64,000 nucleotides of DNA from Sinohyriopsis cumingii (GCA_028554795.2 CM068825.1:98325451-98389450); one strand, 5' to 3'; counted from the stretch's first letter, positions 11,890-23,724 are shown. Notes: generated by a model from the letters alone, not told the origin. Numbers and translations are program-made.

Positions 11890-12722
11890 CTCTAGCCGAC
11901 TATAACACTGAGAAATACAACTGATTGCAGCAATTGTCGAAGAACTGGAAAATGGGATTACGTTGTACAGTTATGAATTTTACCCAACTTTTATCGCAAC
12001 GACAGGTATAAAGAATATTTTATATTTTCCTTAAAGGGAGAAAAGATTTTTAGGACATTACTAATGTTACCTATCGGAACTCTCAAGGCAAAATGATATC
12101 TATGTATGAGGTGTATGGTACCTGGGTCGTGTAGATGGATTTAACCATCCTAAATTAAATATCAGTTGTTCTAAAAAGCACTGGTATAGTTTAACCAAAG
12201 TCTATTCAGTCCTGATTATTGAATGATCTGCATCATAACTGTCATTAAATAAAATCAGACGAAAATTATGTGATCGTAGTCTAATACATGACACCCATTA
12301 CTGAAATAGTCGCTAGCGAATGCCTACATAACCTATATGGCTTGTGCAAAATTATAGTGCTTGATAGCTAATCAACACTAAATATAAAATCAGTAGATCA
12401 TGCCTAAGTGGACATGTTATTTATGGTTTTTAACTGATATAAATGTTTCGCTTTGATTTTATTTTCCTGCAGTGATTCATGCTTGCTCCCATTGCACTGT
12501 TTCTTTGTTTCCTTCTTTTTCCTATGACAGATTGTTGATAAATGACGGGAAGCATTATCTTAAAATAACTCTGCAAGCAAATTGTTTTAAATACTGCTAT
12601 TTCAAACGGTTGTTTACATATGTCATTATCTAGCTCAATCTTGTTTATCATTTCATTACTTCCTCAGGCTGTTTAGTACATTGTTTGCTCGTGACCTTTT
12701 GAAAAGTCACATTGTCCCTAGA

Positions 12723-12770
<48 letters not shown>

Positions 12771-13200
12771 ACTTGCGCTCTCAGGGGTGTGCACGCACGC
12801 GTGAATGTATATCAATTCTTCTCATGAAAGGACTCCATATTGATTCACATGTAAAGCATTTTTGATATAAAAATATTTTGCTGATTACCTGTTTAATTGT
12901 TTCATCTAATTTGAACAAAAATGGCGTACGTCTTTTCAAAGTTTAGTTCAAGGTTAACATGCTTGCAAGAAGTTGCATGCTATCATATCCATTTGAAATT
13001 CATGCCATATAAGCTCTGTATTTGAAGTATACCGGTTTGGGAATATAAGCTACGTGTTATAAATAGAAAATACTATGGTGTATATCTGAATATTCCTAGT
13101 GAGCCATCCTTAATTTCCGTGTCTTTTAATATAACATTTAAGAACTCGGAGAAGAGCAAGCATAAATATGGCAGGTATTTCTCCAAAAATGAAATCTGGC
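11890..13200. other. Non-coding stretch with a (GT)n microsatellite
   Basis: GT repeat at about 12727-12769. The remainder is AT-rich with no recognised gene. The 73-codon minus frame at 12430-12651 shows no domain. Confidence 0.6.
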
Positions 13201-13214
13201 GCAGTTTCATGATT

Positions 13215-13965
13215 ACATTGTTTTGTAAAACTTAACAAATATTTTAATCATCAAAGTTAGACATGAAAATGTGAGAGGAACCTACAATATTACGAAGTGA
13301 ATCCAAATAAACCTGCAAAAAGTTTTATTAAAGTCCAGAAGAATGAAATGTTCCGCATAAACTTCAGAACTGGAATTGTACTGATCAGCCAAGAATAGTG
13401 ACGTTGTCAAAATAGCGTTAATAATTTCACAATAGTTCCAGAATAATATTATAGTCCAAAACTGATCACTTTTTATTTCTACTGAACAGTCAAAAACAAA
13501 TCTTTTTCCTCTCAAAATATAACACAAAAGACGTCTGCAGACTTGATGTCACAACAAGAACACAAAAAATAAGAATGACTCCAAATCAGGAATCAATCTG
13601 ATTCCTCAGTTCTCTCCTTATATACACCTTCAATAGTATATTAAGACTGTATATGGCAAAATTCGCCACTTGACAGATCTTCCTATTCAGTCTAATATTT
13701 TAAAATACCTATTCATGTCAATTAGCTTCTAATATATCACATGACTGATCTGTCCAATGGGAGAAAGGCCGAACTTATCTATTTTCATTATTAGTAACTG
13801 TGAACACACACGCAAGCATCTATTTATAGATCCTATGCATTTTTATGCACATACGAAAACCAGTTATAGATAATTACTACAATTTACAATGACTAAAATT
13901 AATTATTTTTAGACAAAATAATGTACCAGGAGTTTAAAAAAATTGATATACATAACATGCAGATC
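13215..13965 (-). mobile_element. LTR-like dispersed repeat, copy 1 (minus)
   Basis: The reverse complement matches 60925-61690 over about 750 bp with moderate divergence. Shared landmarks in order are ttttttaaactcctggt, aggatctataaatagatgct, the TATA-like aaggtgtatataaggag (13614-13628), and ggcggatc/gctgatcagtac. The TATA box about mid-element, the absence of coding capacity and two isolated copies suggest a solo LTR or a short non-autonomous retroelement. The 81-codon minus frame at 13282-13527 lies inside it and is not supported as a gene. No target-site duplication was defined. Confidence 0.5.
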
Positions 13966-14650
13966 AATAATTTCAAAGGTCACAATGTAAAAGATCCCTA
14001 TTAAACTCTTAGAGGGATGTTATATTTAGGATACGCCCTGTCTAATCTGCGTGTGCGGAAATACACTGCAGCAGAGTTTAAAGTCAAGTAACAATAACGA
14101 ATATTTTGTTTATCTATTGAGTACATAAGCAAATGTATGCTTTATGGTGTTCTAATTAGTAATCAGAATTGTTTCCATTTGAAGTACTGTCCATTATAGT
14201 TATTAAAAGCTACGATATATTTTTTCCATACCATTCTTACTCGTACATTCGGATTGTATATTATGAAATAAAATGTGTGCCATAAAACTGTTTACATTTA
14301 TATAAAAAATATGTCAGCCACAATACGAATTAGTCAAGATCATTTATTTGATTGTTATTGTTTTTCTTGGATATGCGTTACTTCATGATAAGAGACACAA
14401 TTTTAGGAAACAAAGTCAACCGACCCTTGTATACAAGTCAGATAACTGAAAGGCTGTTACTGATCACGGACCAAGAATTTGAGAATTAGATATGATATTA
14501 TAATAAATCGAATAAAGTTTGGATGTTTCTGAATGAACACTTACTGGGCCTTGTCACACCTATTGATAAGCAGCGAGACATGAAAATAAAAGGGGAAAAT
14601 AATCCATTGATCATCGTGCAAAATTAATATCTACTGTTCTTAAATTCTAG

Positions 14651-14808
14651 GTCTGAAGTTGGAAAGAATATTTTTGAAACTGCTGGAAATAATGAGAGCA
14701 CCAGAAGTAGCCTAACTGAGGTTGAAATAGATATTTTTGAAACTGCTGGAAATAACGAGAGTCCAAGAAGTAGCCTGACTGAAGTTACTTCCTACTTAGA
14801 AGTTCTAG
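14651..14808 (+). CDS. Array exon A1: two 21-aa repeats plus tyrosine tail
   Basis: 158 nt between acceptor cttaaattctag and donor TCTAG/gtggat, phase 2 to phase 1, 52 full codons without a stop. Two copies of the 21-residue repeat (start SEVGKNIFETAG, end ESPRSSL) are followed by TEVTSYLEVL. TSYLEV has the Y-x-x-V tyrosine motif at the exon end. Joined to B1 it reads through in frame. The repeat matches no domain I recognise. It is polar, with Asn, Glu, Ser and Thr, and is likely disordered. Confidence 0.6.
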
Positions 14809-15232
14809 GTGGATCAGGCATGTCTCCAACCTTATTCAATAACTTTTTAAGCCGATAATATTTAAGTGTAGCTGGGGAAAAAGAATAATTCGTAAATTTA
14901 TTCTTTTGCTTTTTATTCTATGACTATAGATAACTGCATGTCAGCATTAACATGCTTACGGAATATTAGTTTGAGAAATAAAAATCATTTTTATTTTGTA
15001 TATAATCAAATTTATTCCATTTGTTTGTGTTTTCTAAATCTATAACTGTCTATGGGAGTGTTTCTAATGTGAATTAATTGGCTGACATATAGAATTCTAA
15101 CTTTCATTATAATCTTTTGAACATAAGCGCGATCCACAGCTGTAACTGCAAGTTTTCACAAAGAAATATGGTTTTTTTTAAAACAGATTCATTTGTGACC
15201 GGAATGATTATACTAATCGATTATCATTTCAG

Positions 15233-15269
15233 ATCTTACAGTAGAGTGCAGAGAAGAAGCCAGTGCCAG
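15233..15269 (+). CDS. Array exon B1: 37-nt micro-exon
   Basis: Acceptor cgattatcatttcag and donor GCCAG/gttagt. Enters in phase 1 and leaves in phase 2, and completes D-L-T-V-E-C-R-E-E-A-S-A with a split Arg codon that is finished by the first base of the next exon A. Without phase conservation a micro-exon of this size would be unconvincing. Its recurrence five times with intact splice sites is the main support. Confidence 0.6.
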
Positions 15270-15889
15270 GTTAGTATGGCACGTGTAGCTGTAAAGATAT
15301 ATTGAAAACGTATACCAATCAACTTTCAAATGTATAGGCCAGGGTCGACATAAACGATTGCATTGGAGACTGCATATGAACACTGAGATTAAAGATGCAT
15401 ACTTCAGGCGAGCACATATGCCCACTCAAAGCAAATATAATGATTTATCTAAATGTAAATATAAATATCATTAAACGATGATACTTGCATACATTGATAC
15501 ATCTGAATAGTGCTATTTAACGTTCTGCGTTCAAGTGAAAAAGAATAAATTGGCTATAATTTCATCTCCTATAAGAAATAGATTACACAGTTTATATAAA
15601 TGGTAGTGAAAACAACGAATCATCATGGAAACAACATAGATATATTAGAGAAGGAAAAGTGGTAGCAAGAAAATCAACTTTTCTAAAGGATTGATAGGTG
15701 CGTTACTCCAGGTACTGGATATACTATGTGTACATTATTTTCTCGTTTTATTTCCAGTGGAAAAACCTAAAGTAGATCGAATTCGATGCTATAGCTCTCT
15801 GTACCATATTCAGGCAAACATAACAAGAAGACATAAAATTGAAACTAATAAGAACCAGGTATACAACATTAAACCAACGACAGGACAGC

Positions 15890-15965
15890 AGTGACTCAGT
15901 GGTTACTGTGTTGTAGTTGCTACAGGAAAGGGGGTGGGGTGAAGATTCAAGGTGCCCGTTTGATT
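15890..15965 (+). mobile_element. SINE family 2 head fragment
   Basis: tgactcagtggttactgtg followed by a degraded B-box-like gattcaaggtgcccg. It matches the start of the longer copy at 29815-29995. Body and tail are missing. Confidence 0.5.
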
Positions 15966-16146
15966 TCCCTATTATTTGAGAATTAGATATGATATTATAA
16001 TTAATCAAATAGAGTTTGGATGTTTCTGAATGAACACTTACTGGACCTTGTCACTTCTATTTATTAGCAGCAAGGCATAACAGTACAAATGAAAGTATAA
16101 AATGGATCATTTGCAAAATTAATATCTCATAACTATTGTATTTCAG

Positions 16147-16247
16147 TTCTCGGACTGAAGTTGGAATAAATATTTTTGAAACTGCTGGAGATATGGACAG
16201 TTCCAGGAGTAGCCTTTCTGAAGTATCTTCCTACTTAGAAGTTGTAG
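16147..16247 (+). CDS. Array exon A2: one 21-aa repeat, shifted acceptor
   Basis: The AG used by the other A exons is CG here (ctcgg). An AG six bases upstream (tatttcag at 16146) restores an acceptor and adds exactly two codons, so the frame is kept. The exon is then 101 nt, phase 2 to 1, with one repeat (TEVGINIFETAGDMDSSRSS) followed by L and SEVSSYLEVV. SSYLEV fits the ITIM pattern S-x-Y-x-x-V. Confidence 0.5.
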
Positions 16248-16689
16248 GTGGGTCAGTCTTGCCTCCAACCTTAATCAATTTATTTTTGAGTAGATAATAT
16301 TTACGCGTAGCTGGGAAAAGGAATAACTCTTTAATATCTTTAGTTCAGAACACATTAGCAAATGTCTGTAGATTATTATACTGTTTCTTGTTCTTTTTCT
16401 ACAACTGAGCATAATTACACGCCAGCACTGTCAAGATTGTAGGATATGAGCTTGCCAAATAAAAGTAATCTCAATTTTGCAAATAAACAGATTTAATGTA
16501 TATTTTAGTCTTTTCTGACACTGGGAGAGTTTCTAAATTAAATTATGTGGCAGAGATGCATAACTCCATCTTCCATTTGACTCTTCTGCATCTATATGCA
16601 CAACATAGTGGTCATTACCAGTTTGCAGTCGAAATATGTTTCTAAAGTCTTTTGTGAATGGAATAATTGTTATCATTAATTATTGTTTT

Positions 16690-16740
16690 GAATTCACAAT
16701 ATGGTGCGGAAAAGAAGCCAATGTATCTTGGCCAGAATTA
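16690..16740 (+). pseudogene. Decayed second exon B copy in unit 2
   Basis: tggtgcggaaaagaagcca aligns with the middle of exon B (agagtgcagagaagaagcca), but the acceptor is lost (attgttttgaattc) and there is no donor. Equivalent ghosts lie at about 18685 and 20360. They mark a 140-bp intron duplication specific to units 2 to 4. Confidence 0.6.
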
Positions 16741-16814
16741 CAAGTTTTCAAAGAAATATCTTTGAAAAGGTCTTTTGTGAATAGAATAAATGTTATCATC
16801 TATTATCACTTCAG

Positions 16815-16848
16815 ATCTTACAGCAGGAAGAGAAGAAGATCGTGCTGG
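16815..16848 (+). CDS. Array exon B2: 34-nt micro-exon
   Basis: Acceptor tatcacttcag and donor GCTGG/gtcagt, phase 1 to 2, L-T-A-G-R-E-E-D-R-A then a split codon. One codon shorter than B1, with the same phases, so frame continuity is retained. Confidence 0.55.
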
Positions 16849-18094
16849 GTCAGTATGTCATGTATAGCTCTAAAGACATAATGCAATGGTATTCCAGTCC
16901 AACGCATGAAGTTTAGTCCAGCGTTGGTGTTTAAAAAATGCAGATAAACACTGAGATTAAACGTGCGTACTGCAGGAGAGCACATTTCCCAAATCAAAGC
17001 AAATAGAACGAATATATCGAAATGTACATTAAGATGACATTGAACAATGTCACTTGCGTGCTTTGATGCATTTGAAAACTGCTATTTAACGTCTTGTGTT
17101 CATTTGAAGAGGAAAATAGATCATAAATCATGATTCTATCGCCCATAAAAAGTAATTACACACATTTTAAATAAATATGAGTGAAAGCAAAGAATCATCA
17201 TGGAAGCAGCATGGATATATCATTTGATGTAAATAGGTAACAAGTAAATAGACCTTTCTTGTGTTTTATTAGGTGCACGAGTCTGTGTAAGAAGTATTGT
17301 GTGCTTTTCTTTTGACTAGTCTTCTTTGTTTCTAAAGTAAAAACCGGAACTCGATCTAATCGATATTATAGATATCTGTATCATATTCAACCAAATAAAA
17401 TATCTAGACATACATATATCGATGAATAGTCACCGGATCAAGACGAAGAAAATCCATTTTAAACACTTGGAGAAATTTTGTATTTTGGTAATACCCTTTA
17501 TAATCTACATGTGAGGAAATAGACTTCATTAGAGTTTCAAGTAAACAAACCGGTGAGGAATCGGACGTTACTAATTCGAATTCATGAGCAGATGTACGCC
17601 TCCTGGTCCTCGGATTAATGATAATAATATAATTGTTTTCATTTGAAAGCAGCGAACCATTTATTTTTATGCCTTTCTTCGTCATACTTTCGAAATAAAT
17701 ATTATGAAATGAAAAATATGCCATATAACAAATTAGATTTTTAAGAAAAAAATCCAACATCAGCCACAATACGAATTAGCCAAGATCATTTATTTGATTG
17801 TTGTTGTTTTGATTGGAGATGAATTTCTTCAATATAAGACCTGCACTGCTAAATAACAAGAAATAATTAACACATGCATAAAAGTCGAATATTTGAAAGT
17901 TTCTTAATGATTATTGATCTCTGAATTAACATTTTAATATGATGTTTTCATTATGAATTAAATAAAATTTGGATGTTTCTAAATGAACAGTTACATGACC
18001 TTATCACTTCCATTGATTAGGAGCAAGACATGAAAATACTAAATGGATCATCTAGTAAACGTAAGATCACATAACTGTCGTACTTAAATTGTAG

Positions 18095-18252
18095 GTCTGA
18101 AGTTGGAATAAATGTTTGTGAATCTTCTGAAAATAACGATAGTCCCAGGAGTAGCCCGTCGCTAGTCGGAATAATTCTTTTTGAAAATGCTGGAAATAAC
18201 GAGAGTACCAGGAGCAGCCTGTCGGAAGCTTCTTCGTACATAAAAGTTCAAG
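18095..18252 (+). CDS. Array exon A3: two 21-aa repeats plus tyrosine tail
   Basis: 158 nt between acceptor cttaaattgtag and donor TTCAAG/gtgggt, phase 2 to 1. The first repeat has diverged (VCESSENNDSPRSSPS) and the second reads IILFENAGNNESTRSSL. The tail is SEASSYIKVQ. It differs from A4 by a single base (K versus E after SSYI), which shows recent unit duplication. Confidence 0.6.
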
Positions 18253-18821
18253 GTGGGTCAGGCATGCCTCCAACCTTAATCAGTCTCATTTTAACTTGAT
18301 ACTGTTTACGTGTAGCTGGGAGAAGGAAAGAAGGAATAATTCTTTAATAACGTAAGTTCAGACCACATAATAATCTGTAAATTATTGACCTGTCTTTTTT
18401 TTTTCTTCTTCTGCAACTGAGCATACTTACATGCCGGTAATTATCATTCTTTCAAATTATGAGTTTGCCTAATAAAAGTAACCTCTATTTTGCAAATTAG
18501 AAGATTTATTAAATTTGTCTTTTCTGACACTGTGATAGATTCTAATTTAATTTATTTGGCAGAGATGTAATATTCAGTTTTCCATTTTAATATTTCACAT
18601 AGGCGCCTATCACAGTCGTTAGCAGTTTTCAGTCCAAATTGGTTTTCAAGTCTTTCGTGAATGAAATAAATGTTATCATTGATTATCGTTTCATGTCGAC
18701 AAATGACTGCGGAAAAGAAGCAATGCATCATAGCCATAATTACTAGTTTTCAAAAAATATTTAAAATAAAATAAAGGTCTTTTATGAATAGAATAAATGT
18801 TATCATCGATTATCATTTCAG

Positions 18822-18855
18822 ATCTTACAGCAGAGGGAGAAGAAGACAGTGTGAG
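18822..18855 (+). CDS. Array exon B3: 34-nt micro-exon
   Basis: Acceptor attatcatttcag and donor GTGAG/gtcagt, phase 1 to 2, L-T-A-E-G-E-E-D-S-V then a split Arg codon. More acidic than B1. Confidence 0.55.
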
Positions 18856-19336
18856 GTCAGTATGGTATGACTAATTTTGAAGGCAAAATACAATGGTATA
18901 CCAGTACAAGTATGAAATGTTAGGCCAGCGTCTGTGTAAAAAGACTGCATAATGTTACCGACTGCAGATAAACACTGAGATTAAACGTGCATAACACAGG
19001 GGAATTCATTTCGCAAGTCAAAGTAAATAAAAGGAATGTATTTAAATATACATTTAGATGGCACCGCATAATGATACTTGCATACTTTGAAGCAATTGAA
19101 AACTGCTATTTAACGTCTTTTCTTCCTTTGAAAAGGAAAATAGTTAATAATAATGCATGATTCTATCTCCCTTAAAAGGTAATTACACATAATTTAACTA
19201 AATGTGAGTGAAAACAACGAATCATCATGGAAGCAGCATGGATATATCATTGGAAGTAAATAGGTAACAAGTAAATCGACCTTTCGGATTATTTATTAGG
19301 TTTATGATATTTATTTATTTAACCGGAAATTGTACG

Positions 19337-19339
<3 letters not shown>

Positions 19340-19403
<64 letters not shown>
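19340..19403. repeat. (TA)n microsatellite, unit 4
   Basis: About 32 TA repeats at the unit boundary. TA runs recur at similar positions ahead of exon A in unit 5 (21002-21080) and in the decayed unit (27791-27872). Confidence 0.97.
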
Positions 19404-19406
<3 letters not shown>

Positions 19407-19766
19407 TGTCTGTGTGCGTGTAGAAAGAGAGAGAGAGAATATATATACCAGTGTCAATAATAGTTTATTTTATGTTTATAAAAGCAGCGACACCATTTAT
19501 TTTATGCCTTTTATCATCATACTTTTGAATTATATATCATGATATGAAAAATGTGCTATATCACTATTTAGTTTCTTAATGATTATTGATCTCTGAATTA
19601 ACATTTTAATATGATGTTTTTATTATTAATTAAATAAAATTTGGATGTTTCTAAATGAACAGTTACATGACCTTATCACTTCCATTGATTAGGAGCAAGA
19701 CATGAAAATACTAAATGGATCATGTAGTAAACGTAAGATCACATAACTGTCGTACTTAAATTGTAG

Positions 19767-19924
19767 GTCTGAAGTTGGAATAAATGTTTGTGAATCTTCT
19801 GAAAATAACGATAGTCCCAGGAGTAGCCCGTCGCTAGTCGGAATAATTCTTTTTGAAAATGCTGGAAATAACGAGAGTACCAGGAGCAGCCTGTCGGAAG
19901 CTTCTTCGTACATAGAAGTTCAAG
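19767..19924 (+). CDS. Array exon A4: two 21-aa repeats plus tyrosine tail
   Basis: 158 nt, same splice sites and phases as A3 and one base different. The tail reads SEASSYIEVQ, which restores the acidic residue after the tyrosine seen in SSYLEV. Confidence 0.6.
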
Positions 19925-20492
19925 GTGGGTCAGGCATGCCTCCAACCTTAATCAGTCTCATTTTAAGTTGATACTATTTACGTGTAGCTGGGAGAAGGAA
20001 AGAAGGAATGATTCTTTAATAACGTAAGTTCAGACCACATAATAATCTGTAAATTATTGAACTGTCTTTTTTTTTTCTTCTGCAACTGAGCATACTTACA
20101 TGCCGGTAATTATCATGCTTTCAGATTATGAGTTTGCCTAATAAAAGTAATCTCTATTTTGCAAATTAGAAGATTTATTAAATTTGTCTTTTCTGACACT
20201 GTGATAGATTCTAATTTAATTTATTTGGCAGAGATGCAATATTCAGTTTTCCATTTTAATATTTCACATAGGCGCATATCACAATCGTTAGCAGTTTTCA
20301 GTCCAAATTGGTTTTCAAAAGTCTTTCGTGAATGAAACAAATGTTATCATTGATTATCGTTTCATATCTAATGCAGAGTGCGGAAAAGAAGCAATGCATC
20401 ATAGCCATAATTACTAGTTTTCATTAAATATTTAAAATAAAATAAAGGTCTTTTATGAATAGAATAAATGTTATCATCGATTATCATTTCAG

Positions 20493-20526
20493 ATCTTACA
20501 GCAGAGGGAGAAGAAGACAGTGAGAG
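20493..20526 (+). CDS. Array exon B4: 34-nt micro-exon
   Basis: Acceptor attatcatttcag and donor GAGAG/gtcagt, phase 1 to 2, L-T-A-E-G-E-E-D-S-E then a split Arg codon. Confidence 0.55.
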
Positions 20527-20999
20527 GTCAGTATGGTGTGACTACTTTTGAAGACAAAATACAATAGTATACCAGTACAAGTATGAAATGTTAGGCCAGC
20601 GTCGGTATAAAAAGACTGCATAATGTTACCGACTGCAGATAAACACTGAGATTAAACATGCATACCACAGGGGATTTCATAAAACAAATAGAAGGAATGT
20701 ATTTAAATATACATTTAGATGGCATTGCATAATGATACTTGCATACTTTGAAGCATTTGAAAACTGCTATTTAACGTCTTTTGTTCCTTTGAAAAGGAAA
20801 AGCAGATAATAATAATAATACATGGTTCTATCGTCCTTGAAAGGTAATTACACATAATTTAACTAAATGTGAGTGACGACAACGAGTCATCATGGAAGCA
20901 GCATGTGTATATCATTGGAAGTAAATAGGTAACAAGTAAATCGACCTTTCGGATTATTTATTAAGTTCATGATATTTATTTATTAACCAGAAATTGTAG

Positions 21000-21001
<2 letters not shown>

Positions 21002-21080
<79 letters not shown>
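21002..21080. repeat. (TA)n microsatellite, unit 5
   Basis: About 39 TA repeats followed by a short gtgtgtagagaga tract. Confidence 0.97.
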
Positions 21081-21084
<4 letters not shown>

Positions 21085-21633
21085 TGTGTGTAGAGAGAGG
21101 GAATATATAATTGTTATCGTTTAAATCTCTGTCAATAACAGTGTCAATAATAGCTTATTTTATGTTTATAAAAGCAGCGACATCATTTATTTTATGCTTT
21201 TTGTCATCATACTTTCGAATTATATATCATGGTATGAAAAATATGCCATATCACTATTTAGATTTCTAAGAAAAAATGCAACATCAGCAACAATACGAAT
21301 AAGCTAAGATAATGTATTTAATTGATATTGTTTTGTGTGGAGATGTATTTGCTCATGATAAAACACATACGGCTAACTAGAAAAACAAAACCGATCCATG
21401 CATATGAGTCAAATATTTGAAAGGTTTTACTGATAACATGACCTCCGAATTAACATTTTGATATTACCCCTATCCCTATTAATCGAATCAATTTTGGACG
21501 CTTTTAAATGAACATGCACTGGACCTTGTCACTTTTTATTTATTAGGAGCAAGTCGTGAAAGTACAAATGAAAATATTAAATGGATCAATTTTCAAAATT
21601 AATCTCACATTAGCTATTGTATATACATTGTAG

Positions 21634-22786
21634 GTCCGAAGTTGAAAGAAATATTTTTGAAACTGCTGCAAATAATCATACTGCAAGGAGTAGCCTAACT
21701 GAGATTGGGATAAATATTTTAGAAATTGCTGAAAATAATGAGAGTCCGAGGAGTAGCCTTTCTGAAATTGTGATAAATGCTTTTGAAACTGATGGAAATT
21801 ATGAGAGTCCGATGAATAGCTTGTCTGAAAATGGAATTAATATTTTTCAAACTGCTGGAGAAAATGGGAGTCCAAGGAGTAGCCTTTCTGAAGTTGTGAT
21901 AAATGCTTTTGAAACTGATGGAAATGATGAGGGTCCGAGGAGTAGCCTGTCTGAAAATGGAATTAATATTTTTGAAATTGCTGGAGAAAATGAGAGTCCG
22001 AGGAGAGGTCTATCTGAAAATGGGCTAACTATTTTTAAAACTATTTGAAATGATGAGTGTCAGAGGAGCAGCCTGTCTGAATTTGGGATATATTCTTTTG
22101 AAACTGCTGGAAATGATGAAAGTCTGAGGCGCAGCCTGTCTGAAGTTGTGATAAATTCTTTTGAAACTGCTGGAAATGATGAGAGTCCGAGGAGTAGCCT
22201 GTCTAAAATTGGGATTATTATTGTTGAAACTGCTGGAAGTGATGAGAGTCCGGAGAAAAGACTATCTGAAGTTGGGATAAATATTGTTGAAACTGTTGGA
22301 AATGATGAGTGTCCGAGAAGCAGCCTGTCTAAAGTTGTAATAAATGCTTTTGAAACTGCCGGAAATTATGAGAGTCCGAGGAGTAGCCTGTCTGAAATTG
22401 GGATTAATATTTTTGAAACTGCTGGAAATAATGAGAGTCCGAGGAAAAGACTGTCTGAAGTTGAGATAAATATTTTTGAAAATGTTGGAAATTGAGGAGT
22501 AGCCTGTCTGATGTTGGGATAAATGCTTTTGAAACTGCTGGAAATGATAAAAGTCTGAGGAGCGGCCTGTCTGACGTTGGGATAAATGCTTTTGAAACTG
22601 CTAGAAATGATGAGAGTCCGAGGAGTAGCCTGTCTGAAATTGGGAGCAATATTTTTGAAACTACTGGAAAAAATGAGAGTCCGAGGAGAAGCCTGTCTGA
22701 AGATGGGATTAATATTTTTGAAATTGATGGAAATGATGAGAGCCAAAGCAGTGGACTGTCTGAAATTTCTTACTTTGAAGTTCAAG
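21634..22786 (+). pseudogene. Array exon A5: 18 tandem 21-aa repeats, interrupted
   Basis: 1153 nt between acceptor atacattgtag and donor TTCAAG/gttggc. Eighteen copies of the 63-nt (21-codon) repeat precede a nine-codon tail ending ISYFEVQ. Two lesions are visible. In repeat 7 the conserved Gly is a stop (TGA at 22046-22048). In repeat 14 a net 10-nt loss near 22492 shifts the frame. Adding 10 nt makes the length 1163, which restores phase 2 to 1 exactly, so the ancestor was an in-frame exon. Repeats alternate partly between INAFETDGN and INIFETAGEN types, which indicates expansion by multi-repeat blocks. Antisense frames (LLLGLSLFPAVSK) are also long, as expected for a 63-nt repeat. The lesions could be real or assembly errors. 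Confidence 0.65.
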
Positions 22787-23222
22787 GTTGGCAGGCATGC
22801 CTTTACCTTTAATTAATCCCTTTTAACGTCAATAATATTTACGTGTAGCTGAGGAAATGAATAATCATTCAATAGCTAAAGTTCATAATACACCAGCAAA
22901 TGTACATAGGTGGAATTGTTGTTCTTGTTTTTGTGTATTTTCGCTATAACTGTGCACAATTACTTGTGAGCACCACCATGTATTTTGTGTGCAAATAATA
23001 CAATTTATAATATTCATTTGTCTCATCTGAAACTAGAACTATTTATAGGAGCATTTCTAATTTGAATTATTTGGCACAAATTAATAATGTAAAAATCCAT
23101 TTGTATCTTCTAAACACAGGTGCGCATCATAGCCGGAATTACAAGCTTTCACACAGAAACTAATTTTTTTATAAAAAGTCTCTGGAGGACAAAATTATTA
23201 TTCTAATCGATTTTCATTTCAG

Positions 23223-23259
23223 ATCTTACAGTAGAGTGCAGAGAAAAAGCCAGTGCCAG
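23223..23259 (+). CDS. Array exon B5: 37-nt micro-exon
   Basis: Acceptor cgattttcatttcag and donor GCCAG/gtcagt, phase 1 to 2. It differs from B1 by one codon (E to K in REKASA). It is of the unit-1 subtype, which shows that the two outer units are closest to each other. Confidence 0.6.
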
Positions 23260-23724
23260 GTCAGTATGGCACGTGTAGCTGTAAAGACGTATTGGAAAGG
23301 TATGCCAATAAACTTTCATATATTTAGGCCACGGTCGACATAAACGATTGCATAGTGTTGCAGAATGCAGATGAACAATGTAAGGTTAAGGATGCATACT
23401 ACAGACGTGTAAATTTTCCAACTCAGAAAATATAAGGGATTTATTTAAACACACACATGGCAAACTGTTTTTAACGCCTTGTATTCAAATAAAAAGGAAA
23501 ATAAATGATAACACATGGTTCAATCGACGCTGAAATGAACACATTTAAATAAGAGCGAATGAAAACAACATGGATATATTACTGAAACAAATTCGAGCCA
23601 CATCTTTGTTTTTCATTTCGTTAAGATTGTCATACATTTACTTTTTTCATTCATTGTTCTTGTCATTGTTTGTTAAGTGCATATGCGAATGAATGTTCAA
23701 TGGATAAGCAACATGATATATGAG

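Noticed and set aside
18017..22785. Minus-strand repeat proteins (LLLGLSLFPAVSK type) antisense to the A exons
   Set aside because: A 63-nt repeat is open in several frames. Splice sites, phase conservation and the paired micro-exons support the plus strand only.
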